Position numbers and translations under genes: made by a program
Shown: positions 23,201-35,409 of the stretch, in pieces
Layout of the letters: each line of letters begins with the position of its first letter
Position numbering within the stretch: position 1 is the stretch's first letter
Source of the DNA: Apoda limacodes
Taxonomy: Eukaryota > Arthropoda > Insecta > Lepidoptera > Limacodidae
Direction of reading: 5' to 3'
Assembly: GCA_946406115.1 (NCBI GenBank)
Contig: OX291558.1
Coordinates: forward strand, 15,430,205 to 15,494,204
DNA: 64,000 nt
The notes under the pieces: model-generated
The model's database searches: none
What the model was told of the DNA's origin: nothing
Seen by the model: only the letters and a program-made list of their open reading frames with translations

Positions 23201-25052
23201 TAACAAGGACTGTCAGGATGTGTATGGAGACCTGATTCAGCATAGCGTGATTTGTACCAATGGCTTAGGTGGAGTTGGCACCTGCGCTGGCGACTCTGGT
23301 GGACCATTGGCTGTCAGCAGCAATGGAAGAAAAATATTGGTCAGTGTTTTTTTTCTTTTACTGCTGATCGCTACAAAAAATCTTAGTATGTTAGTGGGGT
23401 TTAAAGGATAATATTAGAATTTGTTTTTTTTATTGAGTAACTTTTTGTAAGCTATTTTTTTAGTTTGCCTTAATAACAGGAAACAAATTTGGTAAAATGT
23501 TACATATGATGTACAGTCACGGCCAACGATGCATGAATAGCTTAAGGGTCAGTAGCATGCAACCAATTCTGTGAATCACTCACTAACACATTTATAGTGC
23601 AATAAATTTTTTGATCCGGTGGCCATAAATCAAAACTACAGTCGCTATATTAAAATAGCTCGGACCTACAATGACACGAGAGCGACTAAACACCCAAGGA
23701 CAGAGGGTCAGAAACGTTTGTGGCACGGTACATTAGGTACTATCTGCCAATATCAGAGTATAATAATATAGAGTAAGCTTTCTGTCAAATATTCTGTCCT
23801 GTCAAGACTAATAGAGCGAGATAGCGCTAAATTCGTCTTAACCTATCACACTTACGCACCGCTATAATTCTTTCTAGCATCAAAGCACCCGGCCAGATGC
23901 AAGGAGCCTTGGCCGGACATGATGTTAGACAGAAAACTTACTCGAATATACTCTGTCAATATCAACAATATTAGAGGCGTTCTATTGACGGCATTGAGAG
24001 CTATGACATCGCATAGGTATTGAAATCGTTCTGTTCACCAAATTTAAACAAGCAATATGGCCATTCACTATTTGACAGCGCATGCACTGCTCTACCTCCC
24101 GAGCATGTACAGCCGTTGTTTATTTCTTTAACCATACAAATCAGTCGTAGCCCAGTAGTTATTACCTAGCTAACTCGAATTAAATCCTCAAGCTATTCCG
24201 TTCTTTTCGTTTTTAGGGTTCCAAAGCCGAGGGGTCCAAACGGAGCCCTATTGCTGTCACTCATGTCTGTTTGTGAGTCTGTCTGCTGGCTGTCACACAG
24301 GTTTTACAGCCAAACGGTTGGAGCTACAAAAATGTTGACGAGTGGGATATCGTTGTTTAGAGCTCGTCGAGTAGATAAATACTGTTTTTTTTATACTACT
24401 AAGGTGGCAAACAAGCTTGCGGTCCGCCTGATGGTGAGCGGTTGACTCACCTACTGCTTATGAATAATTCGGCCATTCGGCTGGCTTATATTCATTTGCT
24501 ACGGAACCATAAATGTGCCAAGTTCGACACGCACTTGGCCGGTTTTTAGTATTTGAGTGACTTGAATTTAATAGAAATCATATGGAGAGTTTTTTATTAT
24601 ATTTCGTATTGTTGTTCTTATTAACATTTTGTTAATTAAATTATGAATGATTTTAATAAAAAATAAAAAATTAGGAACAAAACACCAAACATTTGACAGT
24701 CGCCTTTTTGAATAGATAAAAATTAAAAAAAAAATGTTTTTTTCATTTACTTATCGTATGTTATAAAAACTTTATCTAAGTACCAACTATTATTAATTTT
24801 GAAACGTTAATTCGAAAACCTTTTCGTGACGTATCAATATACCGTGTTAAGTTGTTAAATTATTCTAAAAAGGCAAGATTAAAATAAGCACTTTTGGAAC
24901 TTTGAAACTAACACTATACGGATTATTTTTAAAATATTGCTTTTCAGATTGGTGTAACATCCTTTGGTGCTGAAAGTTGTGAAGCGTGGTTTCCCTCAGC
25001 TTACACTAGAGTAACTGAACACTTACTTTGGATATCAGTATTGATGAATTGA
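17238..25052 (+). CDS. Chymotrypsin-like serine protease (complete, five exons)
   Basis: Exons 17238..17444, 21214..21481, 22405..22503, 23146..23339 and 24948..25052 (TGA) join in frame (873 bases, 290 aa) with GT/AG sites. A signal peptide (residues 1-17) is followed by a propeptide and activation site GKR|IVGG (cut after Arg54). The catalytic triad is intact: His99 (LTAAHC), Asp146 (NDIAL), Ser242 (GDSGGP). The specificity-pocket position six residues before Ser242 is Gly236, so chymotrypsin- or elastase-like rather than trypsin-like preference. The family in moths is dominated by secreted midgut digestive enzymes; that role here is inferred. It is the intact paralog of the homolog at the window start. 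Intron 1 carries a P-like element and two Helitron copies. The ATG opens the signal peptide and is the only good start. Confidence 0.93.
18171..18215 (+). pseudogene. THAP-domain first exon of a P-like transposase
   Basis: ATG opens MSYCAVKSCKNYKKK and stops at a GTAAAT donor. The Cys-x4-Cys spacing directly after the start and the following Lys/Asn/Tyr residues are the start of the zinc-coordinating C2CH THAP domain, the DNA-binding domain of P-element transposases and THAP proteins. Only 15 codons are visible and downstream exons are absent, so it is a relic. Confidence 0.5.
18965..19262 (+). mobile_element. Non-autonomous Helitron, copy 1
   Basis: Starts with a decayed 'aatattttaaatgcgaaagt' head and ends 'ggagccgctgggcaaaatCTAG' followed by T. 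A GC-rich hairpin (gcgg...ccgc) lies just before the CTAG end, as in Helitrons. Confidence 0.65.
19512..19770 (-). mobile_element. Non-autonomous Helitron, copy 2 (decayed)
   Basis: Begins at CTAG (19512..19515) and reads on the minus strand as the 3' part of the same family, including the 'ggttatagttatttctacggg' block seen at 44575. The distal end is not clear. Confidence 0.5.
20582..20775 (+). repeat. 63-bp tandem repeat, about 3.3 copies
   Basis: Units start at 20582, 20645 and 20708, each opening agacgcttcatt and containing 'ggcctagc' and 'atatgcactatta'. The first two are near-identical; the third is shortened and followed by a partial fourth. The array begins 13 bases outside the right end of the P-like element. 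Confidence 0.85.
20881..20925 (-). repeat. LINE family A 3' tail fragment
   Basis: 'tttttttacaccactaaggtggcaaacaggcttacgg' on the plus strand is the reverse of the family A LINE tail. Confidence 0.6.
22780..23030 (-). repeat. LINE family A 3' end
   Basis: Minus-strand copy covering the ORF2 C-terminal region ('gccgacacttgaaaaatct' block and the 'ctttctaccatcgcaac' block also found at 16150). It lies in intron 3 of the chymotrypsin-like gene. Confidence 0.65.
24385..24450 (-). repeat. LINE family A 3' tail fragment
   Basis: T tract then 'atactactaaggtggcaaac' and 'ggtccgcctgatggtgagcgg', the reversed family A tail, in intron 4 of the chymotrypsin-like gene. It is flanked by 'gggttcc...cacttggccggttttt' repeat ends (24225-24548). 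Confidence 0.65.
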
Positions 25053-25097
25053 CAGTAACTATTTAACAATTCTTCAATATAAATTAAATATCAGTAA

Positions 25098-25103
25098 AAT
25101 AAA
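25098..25103 (+). promoter_or_regulatory. Polyadenylation signal of the chymotrypsin-like gene
   Basis: AATAAA 45 bases past the stop codon at 25052. Confidence 0.6.
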
Positions 25104-25843
25104 ACAATGTTACTTTTCTGTACCAGACTAAAGCGACGTCCACTTCGCATCTTACACTTTTAATGTTGAAAATTGACACTTATGTGGCTATATTTCCACA
25201 TAATTATATTTTTTTATTTCAACTTACTGCACAAATCAGTGTACGATAGCGTACTTAATGGCCTAAGATATTCTCCACCAGTCAACCACAGAACCAATCG
25301 TATAACTTATTGGCTGTGTGTAGAAAAAAAAAGGTAATACGATTCGCAGCGTTTAGCAATTTACAACTTACTTTTAACACTTTTAGCCTATGTTCTAAAA
25401 CCCGCCGAGTAATTATCGCCCGGTATTAATTTTAATTTTTACAATGAGAGGAGTAAATTTAAACCTTTTCTATGGCAGTGTAAACAATTCAACTTGACGG
25501 TTGGAAAATTTCTCTACCCGGCGTCCCAAAACCACCTTGTTAACTTCCTTGTTGCGATTTGGAACACAACCTTACTAATCGAACACCACGACATGTTAAA
25601 GACGGAGTGTTTTAAAAATAAATATCTAGGTTTGCCTGCAGTATGCCATTTTTCTATTAATTGTACTTATTTTTTAAAAGGCATACAGGATTAAAGTTTT
25701 TCATACAAATAATAAATAAAAAAGCTAATTAAAACATATTTTAGGATTTTGAAGAAGCATAGATTTAAATACATTTGTTAATACTGATATAGATAAACGT
25801 TAACACGTTGGCACATGCCAATTACCTATATAATAGTAGATTA

Positions 25844-25989
25844 TACAACAAGTGAAAAAAAAGGGAATTTAATTCGAGGTACTAAGTATGATCCCGAGAG
25901 CAGCGAAGGATGCTACAGTAAAATCCTGAGCGGAGCGAGGGTTACAAAAGACCGTTTTACAAAGAAGTGTTTTTTTTTCACGTGTTGTA
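25844..25989. mobile_element. 146-bp MITE with TA target duplication
   Basis: Terminal inverted repeats TACAACAAGTGAAAAAAAA and TTTTTTTTCACGTGTTGTA (one mismatch) flank a short GC-richer core. TA dinucleotides at 25842..25843 and 25990..25991 fit Tc1/mariner-type insertion. Confidence 0.75.
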
Positions 25990-25991
25990 TA

Positions 25992-27224
25992 CTCTAATTT
26001 TACCATGGCTTTCGAGAAAATAAAAAGTACTATATTTTCCTTACTTTTTAGATACTATATTAATATTTATTACATTTTGGTTTATTATATTCAGTAATTA
26101 TACCGAGTGATAAGAAAAAAATGATATAGAACAACCACAATGAATTTTCAGTAGAAAAAAACCAACTTGAATTAGCGGGGTATGTTTTTTTTTAATGGGT
26201 CTATCAGCAAGCCAATAGGTACTTGCAAAACGTTTTGTTTATTTTTGTTCATAATTCGTACAATTCGCGCTCGTTCCAAATTCAAAATGTTTTTATTTAC
26301 TCAGTGAGTAAAAATGAGTTTTATTCACAGTTATCGATAAATAAGATGCCCTTTTTCGAGTGGAAATGGTAAAAATATAGTTATATGGATAAAATATACC
26401 TATATACCAAAGCCAAACTACACAAATAGTCACGAACGTAATAAAAAAAGAATTTACTCACAATGTTCCTGCAGCATAAAATAGAGTAAATCTTTAAACT
26501 TGAGTTACTAAAAGAAAAATATTACTTTAAAAATACGGCCAAGAGCCTGTTAGGCCATGCTAAGTGTATTGAAAGGATCTCACTTTTCATGTTATTTCAA
26601 AAGTAATTTCAGACTTTGTGCCCTTATTCTGAATTTTTCCTACATTTTGCACATTTTCACAAATACCCGTGCAACACTGTCTTTAATTATGTGCACAGAC
26701 GTATATACAAATATCTGACGCCAGCTTTAGATATTAATAGACCAGGCAGGGGCCTGTTCCACGATGCACTCTTAAATCTACCTAATAAGCAAACTGAAAA
26801 GTGAAGAGCCGTGAAATGACTTACTATTTGAGTCTAAAATATTGGTGAAAACTGATTTAAAAGTGAAATTTACGAAGTAAAGAGTTTGCAAAGAGCTCCC
26901 CTTACAGCACACCCCAAATTGTTATTAAAATATCATATCATAAAAGCTACTCAGGAAGTTATTTTAAGCATACCTCAAACATGGAAAATGCAATATTTTT
27001 TTAGAAAAGGCCTCCGTTTGGAACCATAATAAGCATTAAATACCCTACTCCACCAGGGTCCAAACCAAGCCCTTTGGGTGTTCTGTTGTCCATCAGATTG
27101 TTGTTTCTAATCTTTATGAGACGGATATTTAAATACAAACTAATTTATATTCGTAAAAGTCTGTTTTTTATTTGTTTGTTTGTATTTGCTTATTAGCGTC
27201 GCAACGTAGCAACCATTTGAGCCA
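25992..27224. other. Intergenic, nothing recognised
   Basis: AT-rich with only short chance ORFs. A 'ggaaccataa...gggtccaaacc' remnant near 27015-27080 resembles other old repeat ends. Confidence 0.4.
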
Positions 27225-27232
27225 GGGCTGTA

Positions 27233-27502
27233 GCTAGAGTTGAATCCAAGGTAGGGCAGTAGTGGTTTCAGGCACGGGTACGGCGCTAGTAATTTTTCTA
27301 TCTTTCATTATTTTACGTACTTGTGAGCGTGAGCAATTAAGGTAGAAGGTAATTGGGTGGGATCGCGGGAAAACAAGAGCAAAACGGTATTAATTAATAG
27401 TACGGTAAAACAATTTTATATATATTATACCTTAGTTTATGGTACTTTTAAGGTAGGGCATTAGTATTTCAAGCTAGGGCATTGCCCCTTAGCTACGGCT
27501 TG
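27233..27502. mobile_element. hAT-like MITE with perfect 8-bp target duplication
   Basis: ATTTGAGC occurs at 27225..27232 and again at 27503..27510, immediately flanking a 270-base segment. The ends are imperfect inverted repeats (cagggctgtagcta... / ...tagctacggcttg). An 8-bp duplication and CA..TG ends fit the hAT superfamily. No coding capacity. Confidence 0.75.
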
Positions 27503-27514
27503 ATTTGAGCTGAT

Positions 27515-27915
27515 GTTTGACTGTATGTATTTGTTACCTCAGAACTTTCGACGGGGTGAACCGATTTTGATGATTCTTTTTTTATTTGAAAGCTGGTGAT
27601 TTGGTCAAGTTCTGACGATGGCATCCATGAGAAAACCATATTAGTCTTAGTTTTTTGATGTTACGACTGTATAAAATTTTGTTACGAGTATGGATGTTTT
27701 TAGTCTTTTAATTCGTCACTCTAAAGTAAAAAATAAAAAGATTTTTTATACCGAAAAAGTTCCCGCAAAAATAACTATAACTAAATTTTAGGTAAAATAA
27801 CTAAAGCTATAACTTGCTATAGCAAACTTTCTTGCTATAATAAACAAATTGCCGTATAGAAAACCCACGTCAATAACCGAAACTTAGCGAGGGTGGAGCT
27901 ACGGGCAAAGGCTAG
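27515..27915 (+). mobile_element. Non-autonomous Helitron, copy 3
   Basis: Ends 'ggtggagctacgggcaaaggCTAG' then T, with the family's 'cttgctatagcaaactttc' interior block. It abuts the hAT-like MITE. Confidence 0.5.
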
Positions 27916-28462
27916 TAATATATAAGTATAGATAAGAGCTAATTATATATAAGTATTATTTATAAGTATAAATTTTTTGGGGAAATTGAAGCCGTACAAA
28001 ATGTAAATAGATGATCACAACCAAACAGCAAATAAATGTGCCTATTTGTTATGTACGTATTAAAATAAATTAAGCTACCAAACCGCATGAAAAATGGATG
28101 GCGATGGAGCTATCAATCCAGAAAGGGGAATAATTGAGAACGAAGGCAAAATCGAGGTATGATGGATCTCACACCTCCCGAGCCCATCAAATCTCCCTCT
28201 AAAGGGTAAATCTATATTTAAGTGCTTCACGGAGCTCCCGTTTGTAATTGCATTTTTATTCTGTCGAACGTTTGGGATTCGTAACTAATGCCCCTTACAA
28301 ATGCGAGTATAATTGAGTAAAAGATACGGCGAGTGGTTTGGGTTGTCTGATATCTTTCTTAACTTTGTTGGGAGAAATTGTTTTTGTAATAAAATGAGAA
28401 CTTAATAACATTTTTATTTTTAAGTATTTCATAATTATGTTATCAGGACAGAATACTTATAT

Positions 28463-28625
28463 GTCGGCTCCGTGGGTAATTACCCGACTGCTGAATCGAG
28501 GGGCGTCGGTTCGATTCCCTCCCAAGACAAACATTTATTATTTATGTTTGTCTTAAGACTGGATGTTCTTTATGAATAATATATATATATTTACAAAAAA
28601 AAGTATATATTTATATATATGATGA
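28463..28625 (+). repeat. tRNA-derived SINE, copy 1 (truncated)
   Basis: Contains an exact Pol III B box GGTTCGATTCC at 28508..28518 and a tRNA-like 5' region. It then has the 'gtcttaagactgg...tatttacaaa' body shared in part with the SINE at 48170. It lacks the conserved 3' domain. Confidence 0.55.
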
Positions 28626-29779
28626 AACTGATTTGCGGCATGTGCACAACAACTTTGTAGATTTTTTATTACAATCGGTTTACCCTTAGTGCGCGAGTCC
28701 GACTCGACCCTTAAAAACCTTGCTCTAACAATAACGTCCAAAACAAAGAAAGAATTATCCAAGGTGGTGCTGTCGTTTGGAAGTTAAGGGGTGACCAAGG
28801 CAAACAGGGACCCATTTTAATGGAAAAAGGAAACCTTATAGGATCAATTTGTTGTCCGTATGTCTGCCTGTCAAGTACCTACCTTTTACTCAAGAACACG
28901 TGGATTCATCAATTTGAAATTAATATCAAATATTAAAGTCTATGGCCACTTAAGGTTGTAAAAACTCAGGCTTCTAATTCAATGCAATAAAAAAATGCAC
29001 AAAATACGGTAATTTTTGACGCATATTGTTAAACAAATAAATCAAAACTTGTATTTCCCGTTGACTGAGAATCATGAAATTTGGCAAGAAACAAGACATT
29101 ACATCACAAATAAAGGAATAATAAACCTGTGAACCTTGATCTCAAGATAGAACTATCAACATAAAATAATAAGTTTTTTGGCCGATTTTTTTTTTTGGTA
29201 TCACGACGTTCTAGAGACTTCATTTTTAAAGTCTTTCTTAACCTGCAGAAGTTTTCACGTTACGGAAATAAAAATATTCTATTGAATGAAGAGTCTTTTC
29301 CGTTTCTTGAAGTCAGATAAAAGAAAAAAAGAATATGAAAAATAAAATTGGATATTATCGTTTAGTTGTGACATTTTACACAAAGGTGAACAAGAAGTAA
29401 GACCATAATTCCTAATAATCCGTCTGGCTTTTTACTTTGGCTTCGTAGGGTTGTCACTTTTTGGTGTGATAATTTCAGATTATCTGTCCAGTATCGTATT
29501 CACAAACTCGTTGTTATAACAGTTAAATGTTGTATATTTTTAGGGTTTCGTTTTTAATACTAAAATAAAATAAAATTTTCAAATTTTACCTTTTTTCATA
29601 GCCATTTTTCACAATACTCTGAGAAACAAAATATTAGTAGTACTGACTTGAAATAATAATGCTAATAGAACCATGTAGTATGTGGATATTTACCTATTCA
29701 TAAATGTTGGTGCTGTAATAAAAAGATTATAACAGATTATTTCAGAATATAACCTGAGGTCTGTCTGTTGATCTATTAG

Positions 29780-30128
29780 TCTTGCAGCTCGCTCTACGAG
29801 CGACTTTACTTAACCAATCAATTCAATTTTATTTGCTGCAATATAGATAGGTATAATTGTTATGAATGATCCTTTGATATATGTCCGAAACCTTTTTTAT
29901 ATGTAACACCTGAAGGCATCTAAACGTGAATTTGATCAAACGTCTTAAACGACGTCTTGCAGCTCCCTCTACGAGTGACTTTACATAACCAATCAATTAA
30001 ATTTTATTTGCTGCAATATAGGTAAGTATAATTGGTATGAATTATCCTTTGATACATGTCCGAAATATTTTGTATATGTTACACCCGAAACCCGAACCGT
30101 AAATTTGATCAAACGTCTTTAAAGTCGA
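29780..30128 (+). repeat. Tandem duplication, unit about 175 bp
   Basis: Two diverged copies, starting at 29780 and 29955, share 'tcttgcagct', 'ctacgag', 'aaccaatcaatt' and 'gatcaaacgtctt'. No coding frame. Confidence 0.8.
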
Positions 30129-30929
30129 GAATGTTTTACAAAACGTTGCGTTACGCGGATTATACGTATAACATTTGGCGCCTTAGCTTAGACCTATAAA
30201 ACCAAAAGAATATAGCAAGATGAAATATATCACCTTAAGGCTTGTCCAGTCGCCAACGACCTTCAGAGCTCTTTTCTATGAGCCGCCCCAGCCGCACGTG
30301 AACATCGCGCCCCGAATAAAATGCTTTGTTAATAATAATGAATAATAAAAACATTATTAAAAAAAAACGAAAACAAAATCATTTGTCGTTGCTTAATTTA
30401 TAATTAATGCTTATCCTTAAGTTCTTCGGACTTTCCAAAAACATGATACTTGAGAGTCAACCTTTGGGACCTTACGAGGAAGCAGCTTCGCAAGAAGTCT
30501 CTATAATCGGTTCATTAGAGATTTCTTATTCCGGTAAAACTGCTTATAACTCTGAAAGGATTCCGAACAAGTTACAAACGATAAAGAACCGCTAAGAACC
30601 GATAAGAAACCGCTGGTAACTATAGTCCAAAATAAAGCCCAGGCCAATTTTTAGAGTTCCGTACTCTAAGGTAGCCAATGAAGCCGTATTATTAAGTTTA
30701 CAATATCAGTCGGTCTATCTGTCTGCTTGTCTGCCTGTCTGTCTGGCTTTCTTTCTATCTTTAGAGGGCTCTATCTTTAAAGCGAATTTATTTGACGGAA
30801 TATGTGTTATTATCAGAGACCGGAGTAGACAGAGCCATTAAGGATCAATGATCTCAAACGTAAATGTGAATATGGACATGCCTACGAAATTTCGAAGGAA
30901 TGGTAATCTTATCATATTGTAGTAAATTA

Positions 30930-31801
30930 TACACACCGGCACAATTAGCGGAACACAAAAAAAGGATTTGAACGAATGGCAGCAGGTTCTCTTTACTGAT
31001 GAGTGCAGAGTTCTTTTAAAACAGATCGATGGGAGACAGCGAATATGGAAACGCAAAGGAGAACGCCACATACAGTCTAATTTTGAACACACAGCGGCTT
31101 ATGGTGGCGGCTCGATTATGGTTTGGGGAGGGATATGTTTGGGAGCTCGCACGGAGTTAGTGATAGTCACAGGAGGGACCATGACAGCAGATCGATACAT
31201 CAGAGACATTTTAGAAGAACATGTTGTACCATTTTCCCCATTTATTGGTGACGACTTTATTCTAATGCAAGATAATGCTCGTGCTCATAGTGCACAATCG
31301 GTACAGGCATATCTGAGCCACGTAGGTATACCGGTGATGCAGTGGCCAGCAAATTCCCCCGATATGAATCCGATAGAGCATGTCTGGGACTTGCTAAAAA
31401 GAAGGGTTAAATCCAGAATGCCACCCCCCAACAATCTGAATGAACTTGGAAACGCATTACTTGAGGAGTGGGAGCGGTTGCCTCAAGAAATCATCGATAA
31501 CATAATCTGTAGCATGCCCAGACGAATGGAAACCGTAATCAGAGCAAGAGGGGGAAACACTCGTTATTAATTTTGCTTAAATTTTATTGTTAAATCATTT
31601 AATGCTTACTTTTTTTTATTTTTTGTGATGGTTCATAATCATCTAAAAATTTCACTTATTTCAAATTAAAAATAACGAAGACTTTTCAAAGTCGTTGTTA
31701 AAAGATGTTAATCAATTTGTTATTTTGTGTCTAATTACATTTTCGTCAAATATATGCGTTATTATCTCATAGTCTCACTTTTTTTTCTGTGCCGGTGTGT
31801 A
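30930..31801 (+). mobile_element. Internally deleted Tc1-like transposon
   Basis: Ends TACACACCGGCACA at 30930 and its inverse TGTGCCGGTGTGTA ending at 31801 are flanked by TA at 30928..30929 and 31802..31803. The element is 872 bases, roughly half a typical Tc1. The left end runs almost directly into the transposase catalytic domain, so the DNA-binding half has been lost by internal deletion. Confidence 0.88.
30968..31570 (+). pseudogene. Tc1-type transposase, catalytic domain only
   Basis: An uninterrupted frame of 200 codons with the DDE triad: Asp11 (FTDE), Asp102 (QDNARAH) and Glu137 (NPIEHVW). There are 34 residues between the second Asp and the Glu, the DD34E signature of Tc1 elements. 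The N-terminal helix-turn-helix domains (normally over 100 residues) are missing and there is no good start codon (the frame opens with TTG), so it cannot bind its ends by itself. No stop has yet accumulated, which suggests a fairly recent deletion. Confidence 0.9.
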
Positions 31802-31804
31802 TAT

Positions 31805-32550
31805 TTTTAGTACGAATTTCTTTGTGTGTAAAAATGTGTTTTTCTGACAAACAATCATGGTAGGCAAGTACCAATCAAACATGTTTCTAATTTTGGGCGT
31901 ACGTAAACTACCTATATACATACATACAAACGACTAAGTTAATCTTATGTACATGTCCTTACATCACTACCTTAATTTTATTTAATATATGTCCAATTAA
32001 GCCGATTTCTTAAAAAAATAGTTAATAGAAGATAATAGATTTTTTCTGGAAACTTATTTAAATTGAGTAAATAAATATTTACAATATTACATGTTCTAAA
32101 AATCAACATGCCATATAATGCAGTTTCAGTAAATGATAATATAATAATAAATATTATTTAGCGTTTTGCCTGAAATTACGTATTAGCAAAAGGGACTTCA
32201 AGAAACAAATTATACTTGCAATGTAAAGAATATTCTATATTTTAAAAAATAATTATGTAATATGACGAGACCTACGGATAGCTTTCGATGGAGAGCTAAA
32301 TATATAAGTACCTATATGTTTACGGCTTAGGACCCGAAAAATAATTTGTTATTAATCGGGTTTTTCTTCTTAAATAATATACTTATTGTTTTTATAGGGT
32401 ACTCTTAGTAAAACTAGTAGATAAATATATGTATATAAGTAGTAATAACATATTGGTGATGCAGTTTTTAACATTCACGTTTCTGTAACAAATATTGATT
32501 GTTTATTTTATAATATTAATCATTTAATCCCAAACTTAAAGGTTTTATTT
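31805..32550. other. Intergenic, nothing recognised
   Basis: AT-rich; no coding frame, repeat end or RNA gene recognised. Confidence 0.4.
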
Positions 32551-32552
32551 TA

Positions 32553-32815
32553 TTGTTAGCTCTGTGGCTCTGTGGATACTCAATTGGTAAATCGAGGGTT
32601 GGTTTCGATTCTCGCACAATAAAAACATTAATTATAGGTGTTTGCTTTGAGACTGTGTTTTTTCTATGTATAATATGTATGGATTTACAAAAGTATTCAT
32701 GTAATTGTATCCGTTGTCTTGGTATCCATAGCACAAGCTTTGCTGAGTTTGGGGCCAGATGGCGCTGTGTGTAATGTCAAATAATATTTATTTATTATTT
32801 ATTATATTATTATTT
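32553..32815 (+). repeat. tRNA-derived SINE, copy 2
   Basis: A tRNA-like head with a degenerate B box (GGTTTCGATTC) is followed by a body ending in the conserved 3' domain ('ggtatccatagcacaag', 'ggcgctgtgtgtaatgtc') and an ATT-rich tail. The 3' domain matches the SINE at 48170. Confidence 0.7.
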
Positions 32816-34036
32816 ATCTATAAATGCAAAAGCCTTAAATAGGTACAGCAAATATCTTTTAGTCATATCTAGTTAAATTATGTTCATACATAAACTATGT
32901 TATTTTAGTGACAACCCTATCTTGAAGTCCTAGAAATGTTAAAAACCGTCGCTTCGTGGTTCGATCGGCGTGAAATGTTACACGGTTTACATACTGATAG
33001 TTTTTGTTGTTTACATTATTTTTATGTAAATCTAAAAGGATCACCACGTTTTGTGAACGTTTCGACTTTTAAAAAGTAGTAAGATGTATTCTTCTTCTGT
33101 CTTCATAATTTGAAAAGTACCTTTTCCAATTTCTTTCTATAGTACGAACCAAACTATGTGAAAATTCTGGATATTTTCAATCCATACCTACTTAATATTA
33201 GAAACGGGAAAGTATGTTAAAATGTTGTGTTGTTGTTTTGTCCTTAGGTAACTCAGCAACATGGGCGTTGCGAGGTACAGGCAGGGGGGGCAGTTCCCCC
33301 CCCCCCCCTAGCTACCCTTTACCTGAAGGAATTGGCTCAAACACAGCTATACATACCATCTGCGTACGTTCCGTCGTTTTGCTTTTGCAACGTGATTTTT
33401 TTTAGTTTCCTATCCTTAACTTGTATCATACACAGCGACAAGTGATAGAGTACCTAGAACCAAAACAATTACAACCACTCTCCGTCCAAAATTTATCAGT
33501 CCTGTAATCAGCGTGTTTGTCTTCCAAACCATCGACATTAGGTACCTATATTGTAATTCTCCGTACCTTTATTACAATTGTACTCTGTGATTGTAAACCA
33601 ACAAGACAGGACAAACAGAACAAGATTGCAAGCGGATGGCGGATACCATGCCAACCCACCCAAACCACAAAGCAATAGAAACAGAGTCAATGTAAATATA
33701 TAGATAAGTACATGTTCTAAGACAAACAATACCAAATATAGTTATAAATGATCCATCCGTATAGCTACCTTCTATTTATTGATTTACCTACATCGGGAGT
33801 TAAAGAAGCTAGTGTATCAGGTGCTTAAACTTTCTACGTAGGAATTGTAGTTCTTGGTGGTAAACCATTTCGAGTCTGAATATCTTAAATTACACAGATT
33901 TTTTTTTGTATGATAAAGCTTTAGAGTCTTCGTTAAGACCTCACCGCGGTTCATCACGGGTAGCCCCGACAGCCAGATAGTAAAACAGTTTCTGCAGAAC
34001 AGCATATAGTAGAAGTATAATGCGTATGATACATAG

Positions 34037-34203
34037 CAGGGACCTTATTGGGAACAGTCTCGAACTATTAGGACTCTGGAATTCGAGAGCAAAATGTATG
34101 CAAGTACATTCACGGGATTCGAGAGGTAAGTTAGACTTTTATACATTTTTGTCACGAATTCTAGAGTCCGAATAGCTCGAGACTGTTCCCAATAAGGTCC
34201 CTG
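34037..34203. mobile_element. Fully palindromic MITE, copy 1
   Basis: 167 bases that fold over almost their whole length. The first 70 bases (opening cagggaccttattgggaac) match the reverse complement of the last 70 with few mismatches. A second copy is at 38491..38644. Target duplication not clear. Confidence 0.8.
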
Positions 34204-34639
34204 ATCAGAGGCGTTCCATCATAGCAAGAGTTATTGGTTTCATATAAGACTTCTATCGTATAACTAAATACCTAATATTTAGGCAAACATAAGTTTTAAT
34301 TACTAATTTACACCAAAGACAATCCATAAACCATGTAACAACTAACATTTCAATAAGAACAGGTAGATGGATATAATGTATAATTCTGTTTCTTCTTATC
34401 GAGCTTGCAATATTAATGACTAATATATGGTGGAATTTCAACTATCGCACCTGAATACATTGATATCTCATTTTGACTTCTAGTTCTCAAAATCACTAGT
34501 CAAACTTAAATCTTGCTGTTTAAGCTAATGATGATTAAATTATTAATTTTTTAAACTTTACCACTGGTTTGGAATTAATAAAAAATACAATGTTTATGTT
34601 TAAAAATATTACGTATGCACCAATAAAAATTAATTAAGT

Positions 34640-35400
34640 TCTTATTCTTCCAAGCATTTTATTATTAATAATAGACATATATTTTGAATTTATTTGGATG
34701 TAAATCAACCACATTTTCTGACATTTTATTGTAAAAATATATACTTTTTAAAAGAGCTAAGTAACTTCTAAAGTCGTGCATTTTAGAACCACCAACTTAT
34801 CCTTATTTCCTGTATTAACTTTGTGTTGGTCACTAATTTCAGCAATAATAAGTAGCATATTTTGCGTATATACAATATACAAATGAAGATATATTGGCAA
34901 GGAACAGTTAAAATATCAATTTCCCTAAATAGTTCCCTAGGAGAAATTCGGGGTTCGAATTTATAGATTAACCGTGCCGCTCTCTTTTGTAAAATAAAAA
35001 CTGTACATTATCAGCTGCCTTACCCCAAAGCAAAATGCCATAAAGAATGGAAATGTCTTAAGTAGACCAAGCGAGCAGTGTCAATATCTGTAAGCTGCCT
35101 GACTTTTCTAACTGCATTAGCAGCTGATCCAACTTTTTCCTCAAGAACTGAGATGTGAGGGTTCCACTGTAGTCTATTTTCTAATGTAATACCTAAAAAC
35201 ACTGTTGACCGTTGAAAACATTGTTGAGCCTAATAGTTCTATTTCCTTTCCATTCAGAAGACAATTTGAAACTACTAATACATTTTGATTTCTGGTAACA
35301 CTGAGCAAATCCCAAATGACAGTAAACAAATGTAAATCTTCCATACACGCATATAATAAGTATATAGGCATACTGTATATTATTGCCTTCATAGTGCTTT
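34640..35400 (-). mobile_element. Non-LTR retrotransposon fragment (family B), reverse transcriptase C-terminal region
   Basis: The minus frame from 35202 reads FLGITLENRLQWNPHI...VRKVRQLTDIDTARLVY, the thumb and post-RT region of jockey-like ORF2 proteins. Further down, broken frames keep conserved words such as GNKDKLVV. It differs from family A. Many stops; dead. Confidence 0.75.
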
Positions 35401-35409
35401 CCCCTTCAA

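Noticed and set aside
23510..24130. Possible MITE in intron 4 of the chymotrypsin-like gene
   Set aside because: A short inverted match ('gagtaagctttctgtc' with its near-inverse at 23930) was seen, but no consistent termini or target duplication.
83..25052. The two protease loci as one split gene
   Set aside because: Each has its own C-terminal exon, stop and poly(A) signal, and the second has its own signal peptide.
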